From Brevibacterium sp. 'Marine' (GTDB taxonomy: Bacteria > Actinomycetota > Actinomycetes > Actinomycetales > Brevibacteriaceae), in the NCBI RefSeq assembly GCF_012844365.1, contig NZ_CP051626.1, forward strand, positions 3,844,001 to 3,908,000: a DNA stretch of 64,000 bases, read 5' to 3'. The translations under genes were made by a program, and so were the position numbers. A model generated the notes under the pieces. It was not told where the DNA came from. It worked only from the letters and a program-made list of their open reading frames with translations, and did not search any database. Below are positions 9,129 to 20,201 of this stretch, piece by piece. The number at the start of each line of letters is the position of its first letter. The stretch's first letter is position 1.

Positions 9129-9149
9129 GTTGAGCGGAATAGACTCAAC
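9129..9149 (+). promoter_or_regulatory. HAIR-type (HspR) heat-shock operator for clpB
   Basis: GTTGAGC-N7-ACTCAAC at 9129-9149, extended to the dyad CAAAGTTGAG/CTCAACTTTG (9125-9153), matches the actinobacterial HAIR consensus CTTGAGT-N7-ACTCAAG in spacing and in all but two mirrored positions. It lies 65-85 bases before the clpB ATG, where HspR is known to repress clpB and dnaK operons in Streptomyces and mycobacteria. hspR itself is not in this window. Confidence 0.85.
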
Positions 9150-9213
9150 TTTGTCGGTGTTGTTCTTTTCGAGAGCTGAAATCAGCACAGAATTGCAAGA
9201 AGGAGATGCGTAC

Positions 9214-11820
<2,607 letters not shown>

Positions 11821-11840
11821 GGCTCCCGGTCACGCGGGTT

Positions 11841-11902
11841 CAGCCCAGTCTGAGTTGGAAAGCACATGTTTGAACATGGGCTATCCAACTCAAACTGGGC
11901 TG
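11841..11902. terminator. Long hairpin downstream of clpB
   Basis: Arms 11841-11859 and 11884-11902 (CAGCCCAGTCTGAGTTGGA and its partner) pair at 18 of 19 positions. An inner CATGTT/AACATG dyad lies within the loop. It sits 20 bases after the clpB stop, so a terminator role is likely, though there is no long T-tract. Its outer word CAGCCCAG recurs in the hairpin at 17598. Confidence 0.6.
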
Positions 11903-12034
11903 TTCTGCCTACCGATGTCGGCCGAACGCGGGAACTGCAAATGTCTGCGCCGACAGGAGGAGTGGCCGACAGTCGTTGCGGCGCAGTTCCCTCAGGCGGC
12001 ACAGAACGAGGGCACTGAACCGGAGCACAGAGTC

Positions 12035-12102
12035 GAATGGGACATGTTCTTACCAATCGCTCACTTTCCTCGGTGAGCATTTCAGAGAAACGTGTCCCAT
12101 TC
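12035..12102. repeat. Nested palindrome
   Basis: Outer arms GAATGGGACATGTTCT (12035-12050) and 12087-12102 pair at 13 of 16 positions. An inner perfect GCTCAC/GTGAGC hairpin lies at 12059-12078. It is located between convergent genes and could serve as a bidirectional terminator or be a dispersed repeat. Confidence 0.55.
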
Positions 12103-12192
12103 TGCGTCTGCTGAACGCCGAGCCCCGTGGGCTGGAGGCTGTGCGCGCGGTCTACTTGCCGCGGGAGCCTGCGGCGTCGAAGCGCACGCGGA

Positions 12193-13434
12193 CTACTTCT
12201 TGCGTGGCCCGGCAGAAGCTTTCGGCTTGGCACTCCCGCCGGCCTTCGCAACAGTGTCTTTGGAACCGCGGCCACCGGCCACTCGACCGGCCGAACCGCC
12301 GCGGCCACCAGCCGAACCGCCCGAAGCCCCACCAGCATCCCGCGGCGCCGACGACGTCCACCAGTGCCGCAGGTAGGCGCTGACCTTCGCGAACGAACGG
12401 TCGCGGATGAAGATCGCATCGACGGCGATCATCGTCAGCGAGAACCACGGCAGGCCCATGAGCAGCGCGATGCCCAAATGGAAGGACAGGATGCCCAGCA
12501 GCGCGATGATGCGGGTGTAGCGGTTGAAGAGCATGAACGGGAAGGCGCACTGGAAGAGGATCGATCCCCACGAGATCGCCACGACCATCGGCCCCCACGC
12601 CGTCATCAGGTCCGACAGCACCGGCCACGTGCCGAACTGCTGAGTGTGCAGCGGGTTGTACACGGCGAAACCGTGCTGCCAGGCTTCACCTCCGGCCTTG
12701 TACAGACCACCCGACATGTAGATCGCACACACTTGGAAGGCGAGCACGACGATCGCCAGATTGTTGGCCATGATGAGCGCCCAGCGCCACTGACCGCCGT
12801 CGTTGTCCGGGAACTCCGGGTTCCGCGCCCGCCGCCTGGCATCGAGGGACCACCGGCGGGTCGTATCGGCGAAGAGCAGAGCGATCATGAACATCCGATA
12901 GGCATTGTCGCCCTGATCCCCCGCCCCGTCGTTGAGCTCGATGAAGCTCACCCACAGCACGAGGTAGATCGGCAGGACGATGCGCGTGCGCCAGCCGAGG
13001 ATGATGACGATCGCCAGCAGCGCGAGTCCGATCATCATCGCGGTGAACAGCGGCGGCACAGTCACCGCCCGATGGAAGAGGGAGAACAGCCAGATGTTCG
13101 GGAAGTCGCTCTTCGGTTCGGCGATCTCGCCGTTCCAGGCTGATCCCACACCGAAGGCGTAGTGCCGGGCGCTGAAGTTCGTGAGGATGAGGCCGAGCCC
13201 GGTGAGGCCGATGAGGATCCGCGTCACCGCCAGCCCGTAGGTCGCGTGGTAGCGGCCGGTGAGCATCTCCTCGAGCCAGTTCCACCCCTGCGCGAGCTTC
13301 GTCCGCACGAGGGTCGTCACCGGGACGAGCCCGAATTCGGGTGCGGGGTCCTGCGCCGAGGCGGTCGTGCCGGTCCGCTGGTCCGTGACCTGGGCGTCAC
13401 GATCGTCCCTGCGGGTCGTGTTGTCACTGTTCAC
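12193..13434 (-). CDS. HTTM-domain (vitamin K carboxylase-like) membrane protein
   Basis: A 413-residue polytopic membrane protein. Residues 60-350 hold several hydrophobic helices and the features of the HTTM family, which is distantly related to gamma-glutamyl carboxylase ('YGLAVTRILIGLTGLG', 'AIYMSGGLYKAGG', 'WQHGFAVYNPLHTQQF'). The last 50 residues form a Gly/Ala/Lys/Arg-rich disordered tail that is probably cytoplasmic. The start is GTG at 13434, overlapping the end of the DUF5819 gene by 11 bases, so the pair is coupled. Bacterial HTTM proteins have no established reaction. Confidence 0.85.
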   Translation of the reverse strand: MNSDNTTRRDDRDAQVTDQRTGTTASAQDPAPEFGLVPVTTLVRTKLAQGWNWLEEMLTGRYHATYGLAVTRILIGLTGLGLILTNFSARHYAFGVGSAWNGEIAEPKSDFPNIWLFSLFHRAVTVPPLFTAMMIGLALLAIVIILGWRTRIVLPIYLVLWVSFIELNDGAGDQGDNAYRMFMIALLFADTTRRWSLDARRRARNPEFPDNDGGQWRWALIMANNLAIVVLAFQVCAIYMSGGLYKAGGEAWQHGFAVYNPLHTQQFGTWPVLSDLMTAWGPMVVAISWGSILFQCAFPFMLFNRYTRIIALLGILSFHLGIALLMGLPWFSLTMIAVDAIFIRDRSFAKVSAYLRHWWTSSAPRDAGGASGGSAGGRGGSAGRVAGGRGSKDTVAKAGGSAKPKASAGPRKK

Positions 13435-14212
13435 CGACGCACCTCACTTCGTCCGAGGCGCAGAAGTACTTCGTGAATTCCTCCTGGGACTGATGGTCTT
13501 CGACGACGAGGGCGCGCCAGCCCACGGGCACGGGCTGGATGTTCGGACGTTTCGCGCCTTTGTCGTTGCGGTCGGCGAAAGGCACGACGTTCTGACGGGC
13601 GGCCTGGTATTGGACGCGCTGGACATCGTCGCCCCAGATGGCCTTCGCCACCTGTGTCGCATAGGCCGTGGCCAGGTGTTCGCTCTCCAGGTAGGCCGGG
13701 ATCGCGTTCTCCGGGTCGTCGTACTCCTTCAGCTTCGTCTCCAGACGGTCGACGGAGTCATCGCCCTTGAAGTAGTCGAGTTTGACGATCGCCTTCTGGT
13801 CGTCGGGCAGATCCTCCCACGAGCCCTTGATGTCCGAGGCCACTCCGATGCCCAGTCCCGCCGACCGCGGCGGGAAGAGCTTGTAGGTGGAGTGGTCGAG
13901 TTCGACGTCGGTGGCCCGCACCCACTGAGTGATCTCTTCGCCGCTGTCGGTTGTGATCACCGCGCGCACATCGAAGTAGTAGTCTCCGTTGATCGGTTCG
14001 GGGGCGAACACGCTCCACGACTGTCCCCACAGCGGGATCATGTATTTGGAGAGCAGATCACCGGGAATCACCTCCCGCATCGTCGACGCAGGGGCGATCC
14101 ACAGGAAGCTGGCGAAGATATGGAACCCCGTGATCGCCATCGCGATGACCATCAGGGTCCGTTTCACCGCCGAACGTCGCCGAGGTGTGACCTCGGTCGG
14201 CTCATTGTCCAT
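13424..14212 (-). CDS. DUF5819 family membrane-anchored protein
   Basis: 262 residues. A single N-terminal transmembrane helix ('LMVIAMAITGFHIFASFLWI', residues 20-39) leads into an exported domain. The family signature 'PLWGQSWSVFAPEPINGDYYFDVRA' region (residues 61-85) identifies DUF5819. Two Cys near the C-terminus ('FCASDEVRCVGEQ') could form a disulfide. The gene precedes and overlaps the HTTM gene; this pairing recurs in actinobacteria and suggests a membrane complex of unknown function. ATG at 14212. Confidence 0.85.
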   Translation of the reverse strand: MDNEPTEVTPRRRSAVKRTLMVIAMAITGFHIFASFLWIAPASTMREVIPGDLLSKYMIPLWGQSWSVFAPEPINGDYYFDVRAVITTDSGEEITQWVRATDVELDHSTYKLFPPRSAGLGIGVASDIKGSWEDLPDDQKAIVKLDYFKGDDSVDRLETKLKEYDDPENAIPAYLESEHLATAYATQVAKAIWGDDVQRVQYQAARQNVVPFADRNDKGAKRPNIQPVPVGWRALVVEDHQSQEEFTKYFCASDEVRCVGEQ

Positions 14213-14514
14213 CTCGGTTCCGGAATTCTCTTGGGGTTACGACTGTCGTCACTGCAGGTGCCGCGCCTCGTTGGTCGTTTCGCAGTTCCCTCGGTGACAA
14301 CGCACAGTCAATAGCGTACTTCAGCTGTGGCGCTGCCCGCCCGGGTGCCGGCAGAATCATTCGCGGTCATCAGACGCACGATGACCCATCATCCGCGACC
14401 ACCGCACGCACGATGACCCACCAGTCGCGGTCGCAGGCACGGCCGCCTCGCAGGACGGCAGCCGGCCCACGTCAGCCGGACCACGGCGGACGGCCCACGT
14501 CAGAGCGCCGCAGC
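14213..14514. other. 302-base gap with short direct repeats
   Basis: No gene is supported. A 24-bp unit at 14374-14397 recurs at 14406-14429 with 21 of 24 bases the same. The word GGCCCACGTCAG occurs at 14464-14475 and 14492-14503. The gap lies between the start of the DUF5819 gene and the stop of the CoA-transferase gene, both on the minus strand, so it should contain the DUF5819 promoter. Confidence 0.6.
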
Positions 14515-15690
14515 CTATTCGCCGGCCCGCAGCCACGCCTTGACCGCTTCGGTGGAATCGCCGAGCATCGGCGGGGCCAGTTCGTAGCTGGGCGGGGTCT
14601 CGGACAGCCGAATCGGGTTGCGGACCGTGGGGATGACGCGATCTCCCTGACCCGCCTCGGCGACGGGTTCGAGTCCCAGCGACGATGCCAGGTCCACGCC
14701 CTGAGCGATCGAGTTGATCGGTGCACAGGGCAGCCCCGCCTCGGTGAGGATGTCGAACCATTCCTGATTCGTCTTCTCACTCAGCGCGGCGATGAGCTCG
14801 GGTTCGAGGTCATCGCGGTTGACGTTGCGGTCGGCGAAGTTCGCGAACCGCTCATCATGAGCCCATTCGGGGTGCCCGAGCACCTCGGCGAGCCGGGCGA
14901 ACTGTTTGTCGTTGCCGCACGCGATGATGATCTGCCCCTCGGCCGTGGGCATCGGCTGGTACGGGTAGAGGCTCGGATGCTTGTTGCCCATCGCCTGCGG
15001 AACCACACCGCCGGCCACATACGCCGAGGTCTGGTTCGCCAGACCTGACAGCGCCGAGGACAGCAGATTCGTCTCCACCAGCTGACCGACCCCGGTGTCC
15101 TTGCGGTGATTGAGCGCACCGAGGATGCCCACGGCCGTGTGCAGCCCCGTGATCACGTCGACGACGGCGACACCGGCCTTGACCGGGCCCGATTCCTCCG
15201 AGCCTGTGACCGACATGAATCCGGACAAGCCCTGGATGAGCAGATCGTAGCCGGGCTGCGGGTTGTCGCGGCCGAAACCCGTCACCGAGGCGTAGACGAT
15301 TCCGGGATTGACCGCGCTGACCGTGTCATAGTCGAGGCCGTACTTCGCCAGACCCCCGGCCTTGAAGTTCTCCACGAGCACGTCCGCGCGCGCGGCCAGC
15401 TGCTGCGCGAAGGCGAGATCGTCCTCGTCCTTGAAATCGAGGACGACGGAGTGCTTGTTCCGGTTCGCCGTGAGGAAATACGTCGCATCGTCCCCTCGCC
15501 GAGGCGGCGCCCAGTGACGGGTATCGTCCCCGGTCTTCCCCTCCACCTTGATGACCGTGGCGCCCAGGTCCGCAAGCATCATCGTCGCGTAGGGGCCGGC
15601 GAGGACTCGCGAGAAGTCGGCCACGACGGTTCCGGCCAGCGGCCCCGTCCCCTGCCGACCGAATGCTGCGTCTGCGTCCGCTGCTGACAA
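14515..15690 (-). CDS. CaiB/BaiF (class III) CoA-transferase
   Basis: 391 residues, the usual family length. The N-terminus 'VVADFSRVLAGPYATMMLAD' and 'GATVIKVEG' are the class III CoA-transferase signatures. 'PGYDLLIQGLSGFMSVTG' carries the aspartate that forms the acyl-enzyme anhydride in formyl-CoA transferase. It moves CoA between carboxylic acids; the substrate pair cannot be read from sequence. It is divergent from the agmatine deiminase-like gene 200 bases away, and a reverse copy of CCGAGGCGG lies in that shared upstream gap. Confidence 0.88.
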   Translation of the reverse strand: MSAADADAAFGRQGTGPLAGTVVADFSRVLAGPYATMMLADLGATVIKVEGKTGDDTRHWAPPRRGDDATYFLTANRNKHSVVLDFKDEDDLAFAQQLAARADVLVENFKAGGLAKYGLDYDTVSAVNPGIVYASVTGFGRDNPQPGYDLLIQGLSGFMSVTGSEESGPVKAGVAVVDVITGLHTAVGILGALNHRKDTGVGQLVETNLLSSALSGLANQTSAYVAGGVVPQAMGNKHPSLYPYQPMPTAEGQIIIACGNDKQFARLAEVLGHPEWAHDERFANFADRNVNRDDLEPELIAALSEKTNQEWFDILTEAGLPCAPINSIAQGVDLASSLGLEPVAEAGQGDRVIPTVRNPIRLSETPPSYELAPPMLGDSTEAVKAWLRAGE

Positions 15691-15890
15691 CTGATGCCTC
15701 CCTTGGCACGTTCGACTTGTCTGTTCTCCGCCTGACTATACGGAATCGACATGGCTGCCCCGGACTGTGGGTTGCGCGAGAGCGGAAACGAGCCGAGAGC
15801 CGGGCGGGTCGACAACGAAATCCGTCGACCGCCTCGGCGAGATTCTGGCTACACTCGGGCTCAGTGACCGGCCAAGCGAAGGGACGAACG

Positions 15891-16925
15891 ATGACGTTGC
15901 ACATGCCGGCGGAGACCGCCGCCCAGGATCGAGTCTGGATGGCGTTCCCGTCGTCGGGCTACGCCCTCGGCGATACGGAAGCAGAGGCCGAGGCCGCACG
16001 CGCCACCTGGGCGGCCGTCGCCCGCGCCACCAGCGAATTCACCCCTGTCACGGTCGTGGTGACCAGGGCACAGACCGATCATGCCAAGCGCCACCTCGGC
16101 GAGGGGATCACCCATGGGATCACGATCGTCAACGCCGACCTCGACGATGCGTGGATGCGCGATATCGGGCCGAGCTTCGTCATCGACGATGCGGGCACGC
16201 TGCGCGCGGTGGACTGGGTGTTCAACGGGTGGGGTGCGCAGGAATGGGCTAGCTGGGATCACGACGAGCACATCGGGAAATTCGTCGCGGACCTCGCCGG
16301 GACTCCCGTGGTGTCCTCGGATCTGCGCAACGAAGGCGGCGGAATCCACGTCGACGGTGCGGGCACCGTGCTCGCCACGCGCAGCGTCCAACTCGATCCC
16401 GGGCGCAACCCGGGGCTGACGGAGGCCGATGTGGAGGCCGAATTCGCGCGGACGATCGGGGCGAAGAAGGTCATCTGGCTCGACCGCGGACTCCACCGGG
16501 ACAACCAGACCTTCGGCACCCGAGGACACGTCGACATCGTCGCCGCGATGCCCAGCCCAGGCGTCGTGCTCGTCCACGATCAGCGCAATCCCGAGCATCC
16601 GGACTACGAATTCAGTCGCGGACTCAAGGAGCAGTTCGCGGCCGAGACCACGGCCGACGGCACACCGTTCGAGGTCGTGCCGATCCCGGCTCCCGAGGTG
16701 CTGCGCGACGAGGAGGGATGGGTCGACTACTCGTACGTCAATCATCTCGTCACCAACGGCGGGGTCATCGCGTGCACTTTCGATGATCCGATGGACACCG
16801 AGGCGGCTGCCGTGCTCGAACGCGTCTACCCGGTCAGGAAGGTCGTCGGGGTCGATGCTCGCGAACTCTTCGCCCGCGGCGGCGGAATCCACTGCATCAC
16901 TCAGCAGCAGCCGAGTCTCGGCTGA
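15891..16925 (+). CDS. Agmatine deiminase family protein
   Basis: A 344-residue guanidine-modifying enzyme of the peptidyl-arginine-deiminase (PAD_porph) fold. Visible motifs: 'DAWMRDIGPSFVID', 'NEGGGIHVDG', 'RGHVDIVA' and a C-terminal nucleophile Cys near residue 335 in 'GGGIHCITQQQP'. The family converts agmatine to N-carbamoylputrescine in putrescine synthesis; related members act on other guanidines. ATG 15891 follows GAAGGGA at 15878-15884; a longer in-frame extension overlaps the CoA-transferase start and is rejected. No carbamoylputrescine amidase gene lies nearby. Confidence 0.88.
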   Translation: MTLHMPAETAAQDRVWMAFPSSGYALGDTEAEAEAARATWAAVARATSEFTPVTVVVTRAQTDHAKRHLGEGITHGITIVNADLDDAWMRDIGPSFVIDDAGTLRAVDWVFNGWGAQEWASWDHDEHIGKFVADLAGTPVVSSDLRNEGGGIHVDGAGTVLATRSVQLDPGRNPGLTEADVEAEFARTIGAKKVIWLDRGLHRDNQTFGTRGHVDIVAAMPSPGVVLVHDQRNPEHPDYEFSRGLKEQFAAETTADGTPFEVVPIPAPEVLRDEEGWVDYSYVNHLVTNGGVIACTFDDPMDTEAAAVLERVYPVRKVVGVDARELFARGGGIHCITQQQPSLG

Positions 16926-17165
16926 GCCGGACAGGGCACAATCGCAATCACCGCGTGCCGGCCCGACTCCCGCTGACGCAGCGTGCAGGCCCGGTGGCCG
17001 TGGGGAATCCGCTTTGGCGGCGCAATCCATACCCGTACGGGCCCCACTCGGTATAAGGTGGTTCCAGAGGGCACAGTGCCCGTGCGCGGCCACATCGTTG
17101 CCCGGACCTGTGTCGCACAGCAGAGCCGAATACGGTGACGTCGAGTTGCGAAGAGGAGCAAGACC

Positions 17166-17561
17166 ATGAAGAAGAGATTGATTCTCCTGGCCGGTCTCGG
17201 AGTCGGATTCATCCTGGGATCACGCACCGGGCGCCAGAGCTACGAACGGCTGAAGGCCCAGGCTCAGGAACTGTGGACCGACCCGCGCGTCCAGGACACC
17301 GTGGAAAAAGCCAACCAGTCGATCCGCGAGAAGTCGCCGGCCGTCGCCGATGCCGTGCAGACCGCGGCCGACAAGGTCAATGCCGCCGCAGCCACGAATA
17401 CTCCGGTCTCCGAATTCGACGGTGACGAGGATTCGGCCGGCACGAAGGCATCGGGCGGTGCCGCCAAGCACTCGCCGTCACCGAAGGCCAAGGACACGAT
17501 TGCCGATCCCGAGCGTCACCTCGACGACGAAGGCCCGGCCGGAGTCGCCGACGACGACTGA
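17166..17561 (+). CDS. YtxH-like small membrane protein
   Basis: 131 residues. The N-terminus 'KKRLILLAGLGVGFILGSRTGR' (residues 2-23) is a short hydrophobic anchor with the glycine pattern and RTGR end of YtxH-domain proteins. An amphipathic, helical Ala/Glu/Lys segment follows to about residue 75, then a disordered acidic tail. GAGGAGCAAGACC precedes ATG 17166. A TATAAG at 17052-17057 might be a -10 element but no convincing -35 was found. Function is unknown; YtxH proteins in Bacillus are linked to general stress. Confidence 0.75.
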   Translation: MKKRLILLAGLGVGFILGSRTGRQSYERLKAQAQELWTDPRVQDTVEKANQSIREKSPAVADAVQTAADKVNAAAATNTPVSEFDGDEDSAGTKASGGAAKHSPSPKAKDTIADPERHLDDEGPAGVADDD

Positions 17562-17597
17562 GAGGCGCCCGACTGGCTGAGTCAGTCGGCAACAGCC

Positions 17598-17649
17598 CAG
17601 AAAAAGGTGAACAGCCCATGTTGGAAACTGGGCTGTTCACCTTTTTCTG
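17598..17649. terminator. Perfect 21-bp hairpin, bidirectional terminator
   Basis: Arms 17598-17618 and 17629-17649 are perfect 21-base complements around a 10-nt loop. Each arm contains an A5 or T5 run, so transcription in either direction meets a stem followed by T residues. It lies between the convergent YtxH-like and cardiolipin synthase genes, exactly where a shared intrinsic terminator is expected. Confidence 0.85.
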
Positions 17650-17730
17650 TGCCGTTCGCGGATTCCACCCGCGTCCACCAGCGCGTCCACCCGCGTCCAT
17701 TAGCTGCCGCGGCAGGCCGCCCTTCGGCGT

Positions 17731-19227
17731 CTACAGCAGTGAGCTCGTCAGGCGGGCCACGTTCTCCACATACTTCTTCAGCAGCGGTCGCGCCTCCCAT
17801 TCCTCGGCATTGAGTTCGACCGAATTCGGCGCGTAGCGTTCGGCTTCGAGGTCATACATGCGCTGCGTGAATTCCTTGTTGACGATGAAGAGGGTGACCT
17901 CGAGGTTCATCGCGAATGACCGTTCATCCATATTCGACGAACCGATGATCGAGACGTCGTCGTCGATGATGAGGAACTTCGAGTGCAGCACCGTCGGAGC
18001 GTGGTACATGAAGATCCGCACCCCGGCCCGCACCAGCTCGTCATAGTAGGACTGCTGCGCCTTGTGGGTCAGCCAATGGTCGCTCGTCTCACCGACGTAC
18101 AGGCGCACATCGACCCCGGATCTGGCCTCCGTCGTCAGCGCGTGCAGCAGCGATTCGTCGGGCACGAAATACGGTGAGCAGACGACGACCCGGTGATTCG
18201 CGTTGTAGATGAGGTGGTTGAACAGGCGCAGATTGTTCTCGTCTTCGAACCCCGGACCCGACGGCACGATCTGAGCCTGGATGCCGCCGAACTCGGGGGC
18301 CTCGAGTTCGAAGCTGTCGGGTTCGTCGAGGATCTCATCGGTCTCCGAATACCAGTCTGCGATGAACACGGCATCGAGCTCTTCGACGACCGGCCCCCGG
18401 CATTCCACCGACAGGTCCTTCCACTGGAAGCCCTTCCGACGGTTGCGGGCCTTGTTGTACGTGCGGTCGATGATGTTCTGCGAACCGGTGAACGCGACCT
18501 GCCCGTCGACGACGAGGATCTTGCGGTGATTGCGCAGGTCGGGCCTCTGGTATTCGCCCTTCCACGGTCGGATCGGCAGGGCCCGGCGCCAGCTGACGCC
18601 CGAGCCGTCGAGCTTCTTCACCAGTTCCGAATACCCCGGGTAGCCCAGCGAACCCACATGATCGATCAGGATCCGCACACTCACTCCGCGCCGGTGCGCG
18701 TTCAACAGCGATTCGAGCAGCCGCCTCGTCGTGTCATCGATGGCGACGATGTAGAACTCGAAGTGGACGAATCGCTGTGCTCGGTCGACGGCGTCGGCCA
18801 TCGCCTCCATGCAGGCATGGTTGTCGACGTGGAGGTCGAAGGAGTTGCCGTGCGTCATCGGCAGAGCACCGAGGTCGAAGTTGAGCTGCGCCGCGGTGCG
18901 CAGCGGCTCGGGCATATGGTCGCTGCGCCCGACGATCGCCTGGTAGCGGATCTGATCGCGGAAGAGATCGTTCATCTTCGACTGTTTGTCCCGCCGTCGC
19001 TTCGGCAGCTTCGCCGAACCCAGCAGCAGGAACGCCGCGATGCCCACATAGGGGATGAGGAAGATCGCGAGCAGCCAGCCGAGCGCGACCGACGGCCTGC
19101 GGTTGTGCGGAATCCAGCCGAGCGCGATGATGCGGATGATCAGGTCGATCAACAGCAGGATGATGATCAGCCAGTTCGGCCACGCCTGGTCGATCGTGAA
19201 GAACGGATAGATCCCGAAACTGCTCAT
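17731..19227 (-). CDS. cls: Cardiolipin synthase, phospholipase D type
   Basis: 498 residues. Two N-terminal transmembrane helices (residues 15-65, PLDc_N) are followed by two PLD domains with HKD motifs: 'HRKILVVDG' near residue 233 and 'HSKFLIIDDDVSIIGSSNMD' near residue 415. This composition matches bacterial cardiolipin synthases, which join two phosphatidylglycerols in the membrane. ATG at 19227 is chosen at the hydrophobic N-terminus; the open frame continues far upstream opposite the Nudix gene and is a shadow. It ends at the shared bidirectional terminator. Confidence 0.92.
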   Translation of the reverse strand: MSSFGIYPFFTIDQAWPNWLIIILLLIDLIIRIIALGWIPHNRRPSVALGWLLAIFLIPYVGIAAFLLLGSAKLPKRRRDKQSKMNDLFRDQIRYQAIVGRSDHMPEPLRTAAQLNFDLGALPMTHGNSFDLHVDNHACMEAMADAVDRAQRFVHFEFYIVAIDDTTRRLLESLLNAHRRGVSVRILIDHVGSLGYPGYSELVKKLDGSGVSWRRALPIRPWKGEYQRPDLRNHRKILVVDGQVAFTGSQNIIDRTYNKARNRRKGFQWKDLSVECRGPVVEELDAVFIADWYSETDEILDEPDSFELEAPEFGGIQAQIVPSGPGFEDENNLRLFNHLIYNANHRVVVCSPYFVPDESLLHALTTEARSGVDVRLYVGETSDHWLTHKAQQSYYDELVRAGVRIFMYHAPTVLHSKFLIIDDDVSIIGSSNMDERSFAMNLEVTLFIVNKEFTQRMYDLEAERYAPNSVELNAEEWEARPLLKKYVENVARLTSSLL

Positions 19228-19416
19228 ATAGTGCCCGTTCAGCTCCGCCCTGTTCGTCACAGCTTGGGTTTTCGGCCTCCGCTGGAGGATGTCAGATTGT
19301 CCCCCATCGTATCCTGCCCGCCCCGGGCCCACCCGGCCCACCCCGCCGTCGGCCGTCTGACCGATCCCGGGCATACTGGACGGTGACATCAATTGCTGAG
19401 AGCGAAGGTGCTGAAC

Positions 19417-20118
19417 GTGATTCGAGACATCAACCCCGAGGGTTCCGACCGTTCGGATACCGCCGACAGCGCGAGCCGCGGTCCCGATATCGCCGACGCC
19501 GAGGCGGTCCCCATCAAACCCGCCGTCAGCGTGCTCATGCTCCGCGACGGGGACGAAGGACTCGAGGTGTTCGTCCAGCACCGGGTGTCGACGATGGATT
19601 TCGCCGCCGGCGTCGTCGTCTTCCCCGGCGGTCGCGTCGACCCCATCGATCACACGATCGCACCGACCATCACCGTCCCCGATCCCCAGGTGCACACCTC
19701 CGCATGGTCGGCATCGACCATCGCCGAGGATGCCGAGGGGTGGCGCGTACTGCTGGCCACCGCTGTGCGCGAGGTCGAAGAGGAGACGGGCGCGGTCCTC
19801 GACCCGGCCGGACTCAGACCGTGGGCGAACTGGGTGACTCCGGTTGGTCGGCCCAGGCGCTTCGACACGTACTTCTATACGATCGCGGCTCCCGAGCTCG
19901 CCGCCGCCCAGCATCAGACGACGGAGGCACACACGAGCGAGTGGCGCTCCGTGACCGGGATCCTCACCGATGAGGGGGCCGGACGGCTGAAGCTCATGCG
20001 TCCGACGTTCGTGCTCCTGCGTGAACTCGCGGGGTTCTCCACCGTCGCCGAGGTGGTTGCCGCCGAGAGGATCATCGACCCCGTCCGCCCGGAGTTCCCC
20101 TCCAACCGCGGTTCCTGA
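19417..20118 (+). CDS. Nudix hydrolase with degenerate Nudix box
   Basis: About 233 residues. The box region 'AVREVEEETGAVLDPAG' keeps the REVxEExG core, but the glycine and glutamate expected earlier in the box are not clearly present. 'VVVFPGGRVDPIDHTI' and the long insertion before the box resemble CoA-type Nudix proteins (NUDT19/RNU-like). GTG at 19417 is preferred: GCGAAGG at 19402-19408 lies 8 bases upstream. TTG at 19393 and GTG at 19408 are in-frame alternatives. It is divergent from cls. The substrate is unknown. Confidence 0.75.
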   Translation: MIRDINPEGSDRSDTADSASRGPDIADAEAVPIKPAVSVLMLRDGDEGLEVFVQHRVSTMDFAAGVVVFPGGRVDPIDHTIAPTITVPDPQVHTSAWSASTIAEDAEGWRVLLATAVREVEEETGAVLDPAGLRPWANWVTPVGRPRRFDTYFYTIAAPELAAAQHQTTEAHTSEWRSVTGILTDEGAGRLKLMRPTFVLLRELAGFSTVAEVVAAERIIDPVRPEFPSNRGS

Positions 20119-20201
20119 GTTCGGCTCTTCGCCCGAGTCCTGCTGCCCGCGTCTGAGTCCCGCATCCCGCAGCTCTCAGCAGGACGCGGGAGTTCCCGAC
20201 A

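Larger units (their letters stand above)
11821..12192. other. 372-base gap with two nested palindromes
   Basis: No coding sequence is supported here. The gap between clpB and the convergent HTTM gene holds two separate hairpin structures (11841-11902 and 12035-12102). The rest shows no recognisable signal. Confidence 0.7.

Noticed and set aside
12127-13143. 338-residue plus-strand frame opposite the HTTM gene
   Set aside because: Arg/His/Asp-rich composition typical of antisense frames; the minus strand has clear membrane helices.
17052-17057. TATAAG as -10 box for the YtxH-like gene
   Set aside because: No -35 match at 16-19 bases upstream; left as a remark only.
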